From positions 1 to 64,000 of the forward strand of contig NZ_RBVZ01000005.1 of the NCBI RefSeq assembly GCF_004000435.1: a stretch of 64,000 nucleotides of DNA, given 5' to 3'. Source of the stretch: Alexandriicola marinus. GTDB lineage: Bacteria > Pseudomonadota > Alphaproteobacteria > Rhodobacterales > Rhodobacteraceae. Below are positions 24,941-33,182 of the stretch, one piece after another (position 1 is the stretch's first letter; the number at the start of each line of letters is the position of its first letter). Made by a program: the position numbers and the translations under genes. The notes below the pieces were generated by a model. The model was given only the letters and a program-made list of their open reading frames with translations. It searched no databases and was not told where the DNA came from.

Positions 24941-25324
24941 CTTGACAGCTCGGCAGCGGTCACCGTTCCATGACTGATCAGAGTGTGGATGGAATGTGTC
25001 CTGCGATTTCAATGGCCGCCTGTCCTCCCATGGCTGCACCGTCTTGTTGGATGGATTGGGCTGGAACCCAGTAGGCTTGCGCTTTTCGCGCCGCACTTCC
25101 GCAACGGACTTGTCGGAAAGCTGATGATAACGCACCTGTTCCAGTCCGGGCTTCAGTCACTCTGCCAACGCCTCGAAAGCCCAGGCATCGCGCGGGTTGC
25201 AGAGTGCAGCGGCGTTGCCGAAAGCGCGGCCATTCAGAGAAACGCGGTAAACCTTGATCCGGGATTGCGAACCCGAGCGTCACCGGGCCGTTCGACGCCA
25301 AATTGGTCCACCGGACCAATTTGC
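24941..25324. other. decayed or non-coding stretch next to integrase remnant
   Basis: No intact gene is seen. On the minus strand, short stretches in different frames could continue the integrase remnant (for example a GPVTLGF string near 25280), but they are too broken to support. The region also holds the palindrome at 25300-25322. It looks like scarred DNA between the MauG-like gene and dusA. Confidence 0.4.
25300..25322. promoter_or_regulatory. orphan inverted repeat resembling a GntR/FadR-type operator
   Basis: AAATTGGTCC (25300-25309) and GGACCAATTT (25313-25322) are perfect inverted 10-base arms around ACC. The core TGGTCC...GGACCA is of the TGGT-N-ACCA kind bound by FadR-subfamily GntR regulators. 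No GntR gene and no intact target gene lies nearby, and no T-run follows that would make it a terminator. It abuts the 3' end of the integrase remnant. Confidence 0.5.
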
Positions 25325-25694
25325 AAGACGCGCCTTACCTAGTTCGGTGCGCATCTTGCCGTAGTTGATCAGATTCTGCCGGTCGAGGTGGCGATCTTCT
25401 CCTTGCCGAGAACTCGCTTGAGCGTCATGAGCGTGGCGGCCTTGCTGCCGCGAGGTGGTTTCACAACCGCGCACATGTCGTCTATATGCAGGTCTAGGAG
25501 GTCGCCAACCGTCGCAATGCGGGCGGCGGACGACTTGTTCGGTGAAAGGCCCTGATCGACACACGTCTCCGCCTGACGAGCCCATTTGTGGGTGTCGCTT
25601 GTGCGGTGAAGGGTCTCGCTGGCGTGAGCCACCCTTGCGTCTGATCTGCACGGAGGTCAGGCACCGGAGGGGAGCGCGGGTAGATGGAGGCCAT
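25325..25694 (-). pseudogene. tyrosine site-specific integrase, frameshifted and truncated remnant
   Basis: On the minus strand, pieces of an integrase N-terminal half appear in order but in alternating frames. MASIY starts at 25694, VQIRRKGG follows in a second frame, then a long piece with HKWARQAETCVDQG, TVGDLLDLHIDD and SKAATLMTLKRVLGKEKIA in the first frame (about 25369-25630), and finally LDRQNLINYGKMRTELGKARLA in the second frame again. This matches the arm-binding/core-binding domain order of alphaproteobacterial phage-type integrases (SKAATL..LKR.LGK followed by LTRERLI.YG). The catalytic domain with R-H-R-Y is missing. At least two frameshifts and a 3' truncation make it a pseudogene, a scar of an element once inserted here. 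Confidence 0.65.
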
Positions 25695-25810
25695 TTTCGT
25701 CTTGCGGCTCATGTGTGCAATGAGTCGTCGTAGAAGGGCAAATTCGGGGATATTGGGGCGTTTTCCAGCGTAGCAGCATCCGCCGCCAACAGGTTGAAGA
25801 TACACAAGAG

Positions 25811-26800
25811 ATGAAAATAGATCAAAACGCTCGACTGTCTGTCGCCCCGATGATGGACTGGACCGACAGTCGGTGCCGGGTGTTTCACCGTGCGTTGTCG
25901 CGGCACGCGCTTCTGTATACCGAGATGGTGACGGCGCCCGCCGTTCTGAACGGGGACCGGCCGCGGCTTCTGGGGTTCGATCCGGTGGAGCATCCTGTTG
26001 CGCTGCAACTGGGCGGCTCGGATCCCGGGGAACTTGCGCAGGCTGCGCGGATCGGGGCGGACTGGGGCTATGACGAGGTCAATCTCAATTGCGGCTGTCC
26101 CTCGGACAGGGTCCAGTCGGGCACCTTCGGTGCGGTCCTGATGAAAAGCCCCGAACGGGTTGCCGATTGTGTGGCCGAGATGATCGCGGCCTGTCCGGTC
26201 GAGGTGACGGTCAAGTGCCGCATCGGCGTCGATGATCAGGAGCCGCGCGAGGCGCTGCCGGCCTTTCTCGAGGCGATCTCGGGGGCGGGCGTCCGCCGCG
26301 TCACGATCCATGCGCGCAAGGCCTGGCTCAAGGGCCTGTCGCCCAAGGAGAACCGCGATATCCCGCCCCTCGACTATCCTCTGGTAGCGGAGATGAAGGC
26401 CGCCTTTCCCGATCTGCACATCTCGATCAATGGCGGGGTGACGACGCTGGATCAGGCCGAGGAGCTGCTGGGGCAGGGGCTTGACGGCGTGATGATCGGG
26501 CGCGCGGCCTATCACGACCCCTGGACGATCCTCGGGCAGGCCGACAGCCGCATCTTCGGCTCCGATGACCCGCTTGACGCGCCGCATGACGCGCTCGACG
26601 CGATCCGGCCCGCGATCGAACGTCATCTGGCCGAGGGTGGCCGGCTGCACCATTTCACCCGCCATATGCTGGGGCTGTTCACCGGGCGGCCCGGCGCGCG
26701 CCACTGGCGGCGCATCCTGTCGGAGGACGCCAACCGCGACGGCGCAGGGACAGAGGTTCTCGACCGCGCGCTTGCGGGTCTGATGCAGCGCGCCGCCTGA
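25811..26800 (+). CDS. dusA: tRNA-dihydrouridine(20/20a) synthase DusA
   Basis: A 329-residue FMN-dependent enzyme that reduces uridines in the tRNA D-loop. It begins with the family pattern LSVAPMMDWTDSRCRVFHR. The catalytic region reads EVNLNCGCPSDRVQSGTFGA with the active Cys96. HARKAWLKGLSPKENR is the DusA-specific insertion, and the flavin phosphate site appears as SINGGVTTL and GVMIGRAAYHDPW. The length is as in the DusA subfamily. It stands just downstream of the integrase remnant with about 115 bp between. The start MKIDQNARLS has AAGAGATG-type purines upstream. Confidence 0.93.
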   Translation: MKIDQNARLSVAPMMDWTDSRCRVFHRALSRHALLYTEMVTAPAVLNGDRPRLLGFDPVEHPVALQLGGSDPGELAQAARIGADWGYDEVNLNCGCPSDRVQSGTFGAVLMKSPERVADCVAEMIAACPVEVTVKCRIGVDDQEPREALPAFLEAISGAGVRRVTIHARKAWLKGLSPKENRDIPPLDYPLVAEMKAAFPDLHISINGGVTTLDQAEELLGQGLDGVMIGRAAYHDPWTILGQADSRIFGSDDPLDAPHDALDAIRPAIERHLAEGGRLHHFTRHMLGLFTGRPGARHWRRILSEDANRDGAGTEVLDRALAGLMQRAA

Positions 26801-26928
26801 CGAGGTGGCCATCAGCCGGTCTGGGGGCGAGACTCCCGACGTTCCCGGCCAGACCCGACCCGCGCCGATCCGACCCTTGCCACCAGACGCGCCCGGGGGC
26901 ATGACGACCGGGGAGCAGAGGAGCCAAA

Positions 26929-27753
26929 ATGCCGGATCTTTCATTATTGCTGTTGCTGGGTGCGATGCTTCTGGCAATCGGAGCCTTTGCCGGCGTTCTG
27001 GCGGGGCTTCTGGGCGTGGGCGGGGGGATCGTTCTTGTCCCGGCCTTCTTCTATGCGTTCAGCGTGCTGGGCTATGACAGCCCGCAGCTGATGCAGCTAT
27101 GCCTTGGCACGTCGCTGGCCACGATCATCGTGACCTCGATCCGCTCGGTCCTCAGCCATAACCGCAAGGGCGCCGTGGATTGGTCTATCCTTCGGGGGTG
27201 GGCGCCGGGGATCGTGCTGGGCGCGATCGTGGGCGTGTGGCTGGCCACGTCGCTGCGCTCGGGCGCGTTGCAGCTCATCTTTGGCGGGCTCGCCATGATC
27301 GTCGCGCTTTACATGACGCTGGGGCGGGCAAGCTGGCGTCTGGGGCCAGAGATGCCGCGCGGGCCGCTGCGCTGGATCCTGTCGCCGGTGATCGGCTTCC
27401 TGTCCGTGCTGATGGGCATCGGCGGGGGCAGTTTCGGGGTGCCGACGATGACGCTCTTTTCCGTGCCGATCCACCGGGCGGTGGCGACGGCTGCGGGATT
27501 TGGCGTGCTGATCGCGGTGCCGTCGGTGATCGGCTTCCTGACGGTCGCGCTGCCCGATGGCGGGCGTCCGCCGCTGACCATCGGCGCGGTCAATCTCGTG
27601 GCATTCGGGCTTGTGATCGCGATGACGCTGATCACGACACCCTATGGTGCGGCGCTGGCCCACAGAACGGATGCGGCGCGGCTGAAACGGATCTTCGGGC
27701 TGTTCCTGTTCCTTGTGGCGGCCAACATGCTGCGCAAGGCGGCGGGCTGGTGA
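26929..27753 (+). CDS. sulfite exporter TauE/SafE family (TSUP) membrane protein
   Basis: A 274-residue integral membrane protein with about eight helices in two halves. Family motifs are visible in both halves: AGLLGVGGGIVLVPAFF near residue 30 and the mirrored MGIGGGSFGVPTMTLF near residue 165. It is a putative anion exporter of the TSUP family (sulfite, sulfoacetate or similar); the substrate is unknown. GGGGAGCAGAGGAG lies upstream of the ATG. Its stop overlaps the GTG start of a 2OG-oxygenase-like gene (GTGA at 27750), so the two are translationally coupled. Confidence 0.88.
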   Translation: MPDLSLLLLLGAMLLAIGAFAGVLAGLLGVGGGIVLVPAFFYAFSVLGYDSPQLMQLCLGTSLATIIVTSIRSVLSHNRKGAVDWSILRGWAPGIVLGAIVGVWLATSLRSGALQLIFGGLAMIVALYMTLGRASWRLGPEMPRGPLRWILSPVIGFLSVLMGIGGGSFGVPTMTLFSVPIHRAVATAAGFGVLIAVPSVIGFLTVALPDGGRPPLTIGAVNLVAFGLVIAMTLITTPYGAALAHRTDAARLKRIFGLFLFLVAANMLRKAAGW

Positions 27754-28523
27754 CAGCGGCCGAAAGGCTCGCGCGGGACGGCTATGCCGTGCTGCCGGCC
27801 GATCCGCGCGTCCTGCGCTGGGCTGACGCGGCCAGTCAGGCTGGCCGCCACCTGCTGGCCGGGGTCGAGACGCGGGCAGGTGCCCTTCGCCATGGCGGGA
27901 CGTGGTTTGTGGGCGTCGATGCCCTGCCCAACGGCCCCGACGGTGCGATCGGGGGCGTGCCGCTGGCGGGGCCGTGGGAGGAGGTTCTGGATTGGCCCGG
28001 CCCTTGGCATCCCGCGCAGCTGAGCGCCGTCTTTCCTGGCTATCCGGGCCGCGATCCGGGTGAGAGCGAGGCCGCCCATGGCTACAGGCTCAGGCGGGAT
28101 GCGGCCCACCTTGACGGGCTTCTGCCCGTCGGGCCGGAGCGCCGCCGCCACCTGTGCGAACCGCATGCGGTTCTTCTGGGGCTGCCGCTCAACCCCGCTT
28201 CGCCGGGGGCGAGCCCTCTCGTCGTCTGGGAGGGCAGCCACAGGATGATGGGCGAGGCCCTGACACGTCGTCTCGACGGGGTGCCGGCCGACCGTTTGGC
28301 GGATGAGGATGTGACAGAGGCCTATGGCGCGGCCCGGCGCGCGGTTTTCGGTGCGTGCCCGCGCCGTGAATTGCCTCTATTGCCGGGGCAATCGGTGGTC
28401 GTGCACAGGCATATGCTGCACGGCATCGCGCCCTGGCGGCGCGGCGCATGGGTCCGGGGACCTGCGCGGATGGCGGCCTATTTCAGGCCCGTCTTCGGGG
28501 ATCCGGCCCGATGGCTGGCGTGA
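27750..28523 (+). CDS. 2OG-Fe(II) oxygenase-like (phytanoyl-CoA dioxygenase type) protein
   Basis: A 257-residue protein starting with GTG inside the TauE stop. RRDAAHLDGLLP contains an H-x-D pair (His120, Asp122), and VVVHRHMLHGIAPW contains the probable distal iron His224. These are placed as in double-stranded beta-helix oxygenases using 2-oxoglutarate. SPLVVWEGSHRMM is the usual 'GSH' stretch of phytanoyl-CoA dioxygenase-like proteins. The substrate is unknown. Coupling to an anion exporter suggests that it acts on a compound whose product is exported, for example a sulfonate, but this is speculation. The gene is convergent with the DUF1289 gene and ends before a 26-bp palindrome. Confidence 0.65.
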   Translation: MTAAERLARDGYAVLPADPRVLRWADAASQAGRHLLAGVETRAGALRHGGTWFVGVDALPNGPDGAIGGVPLAGPWEEVLDWPGPWHPAQLSAVFPGYPGRDPGESEAAHGYRLRRDAAHLDGLLPVGPERRRHLCEPHAVLLGLPLNPASPGASPLVVWEGSHRMMGEALTRRLDGVPADRLADEDVTEAYGAARRAVFGACPRRELPLLPGQSVVVHRHMLHGIAPWRRGAWVRGPARMAAYFRPVFGDPARWLA

Positions 28524-28540
28524 TTGTCCCCCCGGGGGGC

Positions 28541-28566
28541 GGACCAAAATTAGCTAATTTTGGTCC
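28541..28566. terminator. bidirectional terminator-like perfect palindrome
   Basis: GGACCAAAATTAG (28541-28553) and CTAATTTTGGTCC (28554-28566) form a perfect 26-bp palindrome between the convergent oxygenase-like gene and the DUF1289 gene. The A/T-rich centre gives T-runs on both strands. The minus-strand gene ends inside it, so its last residues (RDQN) are encoded by one arm. Confidence 0.6.
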
Positions 28567-28814
28567 CGGCCGCGCGCCAGGCGCGCGGCGCGGCCGCCGC
28601 GCCGGCCCTTTGGGGCCGGGTCGCGGTCGGGGAGGGCGGCCATGATCTCGCGGCGCATCTCGGGGCTCATCCGGCTCCAGGCCGCGATCTCGTCGATCGA
28701 ACGGCTGCAGCCGGTGCAAAGCCGCGTCTCTGGATGGATCACGCAGATTTTCACACAGGGGCTGTCGATTTCCGCGCGCGCCCAGACGGCGTCGGATGGG
28801 TCGGGTTTGCTCAC
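28554..28814 (-). CDS. DUF1289 family protein (small Cys-rich, probable Fe-S/metal-binding)
   Basis: An 86-residue protein with the DUF1289 signature: SPCVKICVIHPETRLCTGCSR, with Cys20, Cys24, Cys33 and Cys36, followed by SIDEIAAWSRMSPEMRREIM. The four cysteines probably bind a metal or cluster. The Arg-rich C-terminus runs into the terminator palindrome. It overlaps ruvX by 4 bp and is the last gene of the ccmI-ruvX-DUF1289 operon. The function is not established. Confidence 0.85.
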   Translation of the reverse strand: MSKPDPSDAVWARAEIDSPCVKICVIHPETRLCTGCSRSIDEIAAWSRMSPEMRREIMAALPDRDPAPKGRRGGRAARLARGRDQN

Positions 28815-29287
28815 GCCTGTCTCCTGATATGCCCGAGCCGGTCGAGCAGTCCCTGCAATATATAGCTCGCCGCGACATGGTCGATGACCTCTGCGCGACG
28901 TTTTCGTGTCGTATCCGCCTCCAGAAGCGCGCGTTCGGCGGCCACCGTCGAAAGCCGTTCATCCCAGAAGGTGATGGGCAGGTCCGTCAGGCGCGACAGG
29001 TTGCGTGCGAAGGCGCGGGTCGATTGGGCGCGCGGGCCTTCACTGCCGTCCATGTTGCGCGGCAGGCCCAGCACGATTCCGCCCACCTCGCGCGCGGCGA
29101 TCAGCGCCAGAAGCGCCTCGGCGTCGAGCGTGAACTTCCGCCGCTTGATCGTTTGGAGCGGCGTCGCCACCGACAGGAGCCTGTCGGATATCGCCACGCC
29201 GATCGTCTTTGTTCCGAGATCAAGCCCCGCAAGCGGCAGCCCCTGCGGCAGGAGCGCGGCGAAATCGCCCGGTTCCTCGACGATCAT
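28811..29287 (-). CDS. ruvX: Holliday junction resolvase-like protein RuvX (YqgF)
   Basis: A 158-residue RNase H-fold protein. GLDLGTKTIGVAISD is the first strand with the catalytic Asp. LVLGLPRNMDGSEG (seen as GGIVLGLPRNMDGSEGPR) and the FWDERLSTVAAE motif follow, and the last acidic residue lies in IDHVAASYILQ. Family members act in pre-16S rRNA 5'-end processing. It overlaps the ccmI stop by 4 bp and the DUF1289 start by 4 bp, so all three are translated together. Confidence 0.92.
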   Translation of the reverse strand: MIVEEPGDFAALLPQGLPLAGLDLGTKTIGVAISDRLLSVATPLQTIKRRKFTLDAEALLALIAAREVGGIVLGLPRNMDGSEGPRAQSTRAFARNLSRLTDLPITFWDERLSTVAAERALLEADTTRKRRAEVIDHVAASYILQGLLDRLGHIRRQA

Positions 29288-30525
29288 TCCCCCACGATCC
29301 CGGCCCCGATCGCCGCGTTGCGCAGCGTCTCGGCTGAGGCGGGGTCGGTGGCGAAGATGTCGCGGCCCTCAAGGAAGATCGCCTCGGCCCGCTCCCTCTC
29401 GCCCAGCACGCCGAGTGCCGTGATCAGCCGGGCCCATTCCTCGGCCGATCCGCCTTCGGTCGCAAGCCGGTCGGACAGGCTGTCGACCATGCCGCGGATC
29501 ATCTGCTGCCGGTCTTCGGGCGACATGTCCTGCGCCGCGGCGATGTCTTCGGCGCTGGGGCCGGGCGCGTCGGGCAGCGAGTAGTCGATGCCTGCGCGGA
29601 AGGCCACGTCCTCGATCTGGCGACGAGCCAGTTCGCCATGAACATTGCCGGGGCCTGCCTGTTCGACGACCTGACGCCAAAGGCTGAAGGCCAGTTCGGG
29701 GCTATCGGTCTGGGCATAGAGCAGCCCTGTGTAATAGCGCGCAGCAAGATTGCCGCGATCCTGCTCGAGAATCTCGGCGATGATCCGGTCGACCTCGGGC
29801 GAGACAAAACCATCGGCGGCTGCGACCAGACGATCGACGAGCGCAACCTTGTCGGCGGCAGTCGCCGCATCGCCCTTCAGCGCGATCACGCGCTCCTGCG
29901 CGCGGGCCGCGGCGGCGAACCGGCCAAGCCGGGCTTCGTGCAGCGACAGAAGTTCCCAGCCCTGAAGGTCTTCGGGCCGGGTCGGGACGATCTCGCGCAA
30001 TTCGGTGACCATGGTGACGTAATCTTGCGGCAGGCCCGGCGGGACCGGCGGATCGACCTCGCCGGTTTCGGCCAGTCGCCGGGCGGCGACACGAGCCTCG
30101 GCCTCGGTCTGGCTGATCCGGCTGTCGCGCATCTGTTCGCTGAACTCGACCCGCTGCGCCAGCGGGATATCGGGATAGCCCGGCGCCCCGAGCCTGTCAT
30201 AGGCAAACAGGCCCCCGCCCACGAGCACGATGGCCGAGAGGCCCGCCAGGGCCCAGGTCGCGCCGCGGGGGGCCTCGTGCGCGGCCTGCCGGGCCGATTT
30301 GTCTGCGGTCAGGAGCCGTCGGGCAATCTCGGTGCGGGCGCGTTCGGCCTCTTCGGCATCCATGACGCCGCGCGCCACGTCGCGGTCCAGCTCGCTCAGC
30401 TGATCGCGGTAGATGCCCAGATCTCCATCGTCGGCATCGGCATCGGACTGCCGCCGGAAAAGCGGCAGCAGAAGCGTCACGGCTACGGCGCTGGCGGTCA
30501 GGCCGGCAATGATCCAGAACATCAT
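29284..30525 (-). CDS. ccmI: c-type cytochrome biogenesis protein CcmI
   Basis: A 413-residue protein. An N-terminal membrane helix (MMFWIIAGLTASAVAVTLLL) is followed by YRDQLSELDRDVARGVMDAEEAERARTEIARR, the CcmI periplasm/cytoplasm loop signature. A second helix (TWALAGLSAIVLVGGGLFAY) and a periplasmic TPR region with AERVIALKGDAA and YYTGLLYAQTDSPELAF come after. CcmI binds apocytochrome c and presents it to the CcmFH haem-ligation complex. It is the first gene of the ccmI-ruvX-DUF1289 unit; other ccm genes are not in this window. It should help mature the MauG-like cytochrome encoded nearby, among others. Confidence 0.88.
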   Translation of the reverse strand: MMFWIIAGLTASAVAVTLLLPLFRRQSDADADDGDLGIYRDQLSELDRDVARGVMDAEEAERARTEIARRLLTADKSARQAAHEAPRGATWALAGLSAIVLVGGGLFAYDRLGAPGYPDIPLAQRVEFSEQMRDSRISQTEAEARVAARRLAETGEVDPPVPPGLPQDYVTMVTELREIVPTRPEDLQGWELLSLHEARLGRFAAAARAQERVIALKGDAATAADKVALVDRLVAAADGFVSPEVDRIIAEILEQDRGNLAARYYTGLLYAQTDSPELAFSLWRQVVEQAGPGNVHGELARRQIEDVAFRAGIDYSLPDAPGPSAEDIAAAQDMSPEDRQQMIRGMVDSLSDRLATEGGSAEEWARLITALGVLGERERAEAIFLEGRDIFATDPASAETLRNAAIGAGIVGE

Positions 30526-30778
30526 GTCTTTCGGTCCCTCGTGGCGCGAAGTTCGCTTTACTTACTGGCTCCTCCGGCAATCCGAAAGGGGGCGCGGCCA
30601 AACGCCACCGATGGGGGCGGGGGGCTTGCCTTTTTCCCGTCTTCGGGGCCTCTTCAGCAAGGCGCGTCTGACCGTGTCGCATTCGTAGATCCGAGTGCCG
30701 CAGGCAGGCGGATTATTTATCGGCAACGGGTCCAATCAGGCTGTCAGACGAGGCCCGGCCGGACAGGGAGATTCGCCC

Positions 30779-32026
30779 GTGAAGAAACGCTATTCCGCTT
30801 TCGCCATCGCGCGCGAGGCCATGCGCAACCATCTGGGCTGGGAGCGGGCCTGGGCCTCCCCGATTCCCAAGGCGAAATACGACGCCATCATCATCGGCGC
30901 CGGCGGCCACGGGCTGGCCACGGCCTATTACCTCGGCAAGAACCACGGCATCCGCAACGTCGCCATTCTCGAAAAAGGCTGGCTGGGCGGCGGCAATACC
31001 GGCCGCAACACGACGATCATCCGCTCGAACTATCTGCAGGACCCGTCCGCCGCGATCTACGAGAAATCCCGCAGCCTGTATGAAACGCTGAGCCAGGACC
31101 TGAACTACAACATCATGTATTCGCCGCGTGGCGTGATGATGCTGGCCCAGACCCATCACGAAGTCCGCGGCTACCAGCGCACGGCCTATGCCAATGCGCT
31201 GCAGGGCGTGAAGACGGAATTCATCTCGCCCCGCCGGGTCAAGGAACTGTGCCCGATCATGAACATCGACGGGCCGCGCTATCCTGTTCTGGGCGCGCTC
31301 TGGCAGGATCGCGCGGGCACCGCGCGGCACGACGCGGTGGCCTGGGGCTATGCCCGGGCCTGTTCCGACATGGGCATGGATATCATCCAGCAATGCGAGG
31401 TCACCGCGATCCGGCGCGAGGGGGGGCGCGTCGTGGGCGTCGACACCACGAAGGGCGCCATCGACTGCAACAAGCTGGGCATCGTGGTGGCGGGCCATTC
31501 CGGCGTGCTGGCCGATATGGCCGGGTTCCGCCTGCCGATCGAAAGCGTCGCACTTCAGGCGCTGGTGTCCGAGCCGATCAAACCCTGCATGGACGTGGTT
31601 GTCATGGCCAACACCGTGCATGGCTACATGAGCCAGTCCGACAAGGGCGAGATGGTGATCGGCGGCGGTGCGGATGGTTATAACAACTACACCCAGCGAG
31701 GCAGCTTCCATCATATCGAGGAAACCGTGCGCGCGCTGGTCGAGACCTTCCCGATGATCGCCCGGCTCAAGATGCTGCGCCAATGGGGCGGTATCGTCGA
31801 CATGACGGGCGACCGCTCGCCCATCCTGTCGAAGACGCCGGTCGAGAATGTCTTCATCAATTGCGGCTGGGGCACCGGCGGGTTCAAGGCGATCCCCGGT
31901 TCCGGCTGGGGCTTTGCCGAATTGATGGCCACCGGCCATTCACCGCTGACGGCCGAATTCGGGCTCGAACGGTTCCGCGAAGGCCGTTTCGTCGATGAAA
32001 GCGTGGCGGCGGGGGTGGCGCACTGA
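30779..32026 (+). CDS. soxB: sarcosine oxidase beta subunit (SoxB)
   Basis: A 415-residue FAD/FMN protein, the usual length. GTG at 30779 is chosen as start, with AGGGAG eight bases upstream, giving MKKRYSAFAIAREAMRNHLGW as in other SoxB proteins. IIIGAGGHGLATAYYLG (about 37-53) is the dinucleotide-binding motif. TARHDAVAW holds His184, which by position corresponds to the histidine carrying covalent FMN in heterotetrameric enzymes. It oxidises sarcosine to glycine, formaldehyde (to tetrahydrofolate) and H2O2, together with SoxA, SoxD and SoxG encoded from 33403. Two unrelated genes separate it from soxD, which is unusual. Confidence 0.93.
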   Translation: MKKRYSAFAIAREAMRNHLGWERAWASPIPKAKYDAIIIGAGGHGLATAYYLGKNHGIRNVAILEKGWLGGGNTGRNTTIIRSNYLQDPSAAIYEKSRSLYETLSQDLNYNIMYSPRGVMMLAQTHHEVRGYQRTAYANALQGVKTEFISPRRVKELCPIMNIDGPRYPVLGALWQDRAGTARHDAVAWGYARACSDMGMDIIQQCEVTAIRREGGRVVGVDTTKGAIDCNKLGIVVAGHSGVLADMAGFRLPIESVALQALVSEPIKPCMDVVVMANTVHGYMSQSDKGEMVIGGGADGYNNYTQRGSFHHIEETVRALVETFPMIARLKMLRQWGGIVDMTGDRSPILSKTPVENVFINCGWGTGGFKAIPGSGWGFAELMATGHSPLTAEFGLERFREGRFVDESVAAGVAH

Positions 32027-32125
32027 CGTGCCGTCGGCGCCAATAGGCCAGATGGGGCCCGCTTTGATCTTGATCTTCCTCGCGGCAAGCATACTTCGCA
32101 GTGTCGAGTTAAGCGAGGTTTGCCG

Positions 32126-32314
32126 ATGCTGAGAACGATGCGCACGATCACCGACCCCGAGTTCTATTCCCGTCATGGGGCGAAACTCGCAGGATTTGCC
32201 TTCGGCACCCTCGGGACGATCGTCCTGACGATGTTCCTTGTCGTGGCCATCACGGGCGAGGGCTACAACGATTTTTCCCGCGCCAGTGGCGAGGTCGTTT
32301 ACCCCCAGCTCTGA
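32126..32314 (+). CDS. small single-helix membrane protein, function unknown
   Basis: A 62-residue protein with a charged N-terminus (MLRTMRTITDPEFYSRHGAK), one membrane helix (LAGFAFGTLGTIVLTMFLVV) and a short outer tail. GCGAGG precedes the ATG. It resembles no family known to me. It sits between soxB and a VPLPA-CTERM gene in the middle of the sarcosine oxidase locus. The reading frame has normal codon bias for this genome, which supports it being real despite its size. Confidence 0.5.
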   Translation: MLRTMRTITDPEFYSRHGAKLAGFAFGTLGTIVLTMFLVVAITGEGYNDFSRASGEVVYPQL

Positions 32315-32535
32315 CCCGGCGGGCCGTGCCGTCCGGCTTGGATGTCGTGTCAGCGCCCATGCGTGTCGTTCCGGTTCCCGCGCCTTTGGCGGTTTCACGT
32401 CATGACGCCTGACGTGCCTACGGGCTTCGTCGGCACGTGTGACCGGCGCTTCGGGGTAAGGATTCCCCAGACTTGCAGATCAACCATAAGCTGCTAATTT
32501 TGACTCATTTGAGTTCAAAATAGAAAGGTTTGATT

Positions 32536-33159
32536 ATGCGACATTTACTTGCAACCTTGGCATTTATCGTTGCCAGCTTCACGGCGGCGGCCCTTCCTGC
32601 CGGCACGGTGGTCCTCGACGATGCGGTCTTCGGAACCGACACCGTGCTTCGCGACACAGACAACAATGTGGAGTTCCTGCGGCTCGATCTCACCATGGGC
32701 TATGGCTATTCGGCCATGCTGGGCGAGTTCGGCGCAGGCGGTGATTTCGAAGGCTGGTCGGTCGCCACGACCGCCGTGATGAACGCGCTTGGCGCATCGG
32801 TGGGCATCACCCATGGCTCGACCGATGCCGGCCAGATCGCGCTTGCCGAATGGCTGCGGGACTGGTTCTGCCCGGTGGGGACCTGCGTCGACCTGTCCAG
32901 CACGCATGAATATGCGCGCGGCCTCGTGTCCGACAGCACTCAGCTGGCCGGGCGCGCCGATGCCTTTACCATCGGGCGGCGCTTCAACGTCACGCCCGAG
33001 CAAGTCGATTTCCGGGTGAGCGGCTATGATTTCGCCGGCACCTCCGAGCAGGTCTGGCTGATGCGGAGCGTGGCTCCGATCCCGCTGCCGGCCTCGGCGC
33101 TGCTACTTGTGCTGGGCCTCGGTGGTCTTGGCCTCGTTCGGCGGCGCAAGACAACCTGA
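32536..33159 (+). CDS. VPLPA-CTERM sorting-domain protein (exosortase-type exported protein)
   Basis: A 207-residue exported protein with a signal peptide (MRHLLATLAFIVASFTAAAL, cleavage near residue 20). It ends with a C-terminal sorting signal: VAPIPLPASALLLVLGLGGL followed by GLVRRRKTT, the VPLPA-CTERM pattern of Rhodobacterales. The protein body has two Cys (DWFCPVGTCVD) and no known domain. Such proteins are thought to be processed by an exosortase-like enzyme and moved to the surface. GAAAGG lies ahead of the ATG in an A/T-rich leader that stands out from the GC-rich surroundings. A strong hairpin follows at 33183, so it is probably a separate transcription unit inserted within the sarcosine oxidase genes. 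Confidence 0.8.
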   Translation: MRHLLATLAFIVASFTAAALPAGTVVLDDAVFGTDTVLRDTDNNVEFLRLDLTMGYGYSAMLGEFGAGGDFEGWSVATTAVMNALGASVGITHGSTDAGQIALAEWLRDWFCPVGTCVDLSSTHEYARGLVSDSTQLAGRADAFTIGRRFNVTPEQVDFRVSGYDFAGTSEQVWLMRSVAPIPLPASALLLVLGLGGLGLVRRRKTT

Positions 33160-33182
33160 TCGTCTGCCAATAACAGAACTGC

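Noticed and set aside
24978-25319. 113-codon frame on the minus strand beside the integrase remnant
   Set aside because: It starts inside the palindrome, has no ribosome-binding site, and shows only one short integrase-like string (GPVTLGF), which may be chance.
30526-30778. Search for a riboswitch or other RNA element before soxB
   Set aside because: The 250-bp gap shows no recognisable conserved RNA motif (for example the paired glycine-riboswitch pattern), only GC-rich stretches.
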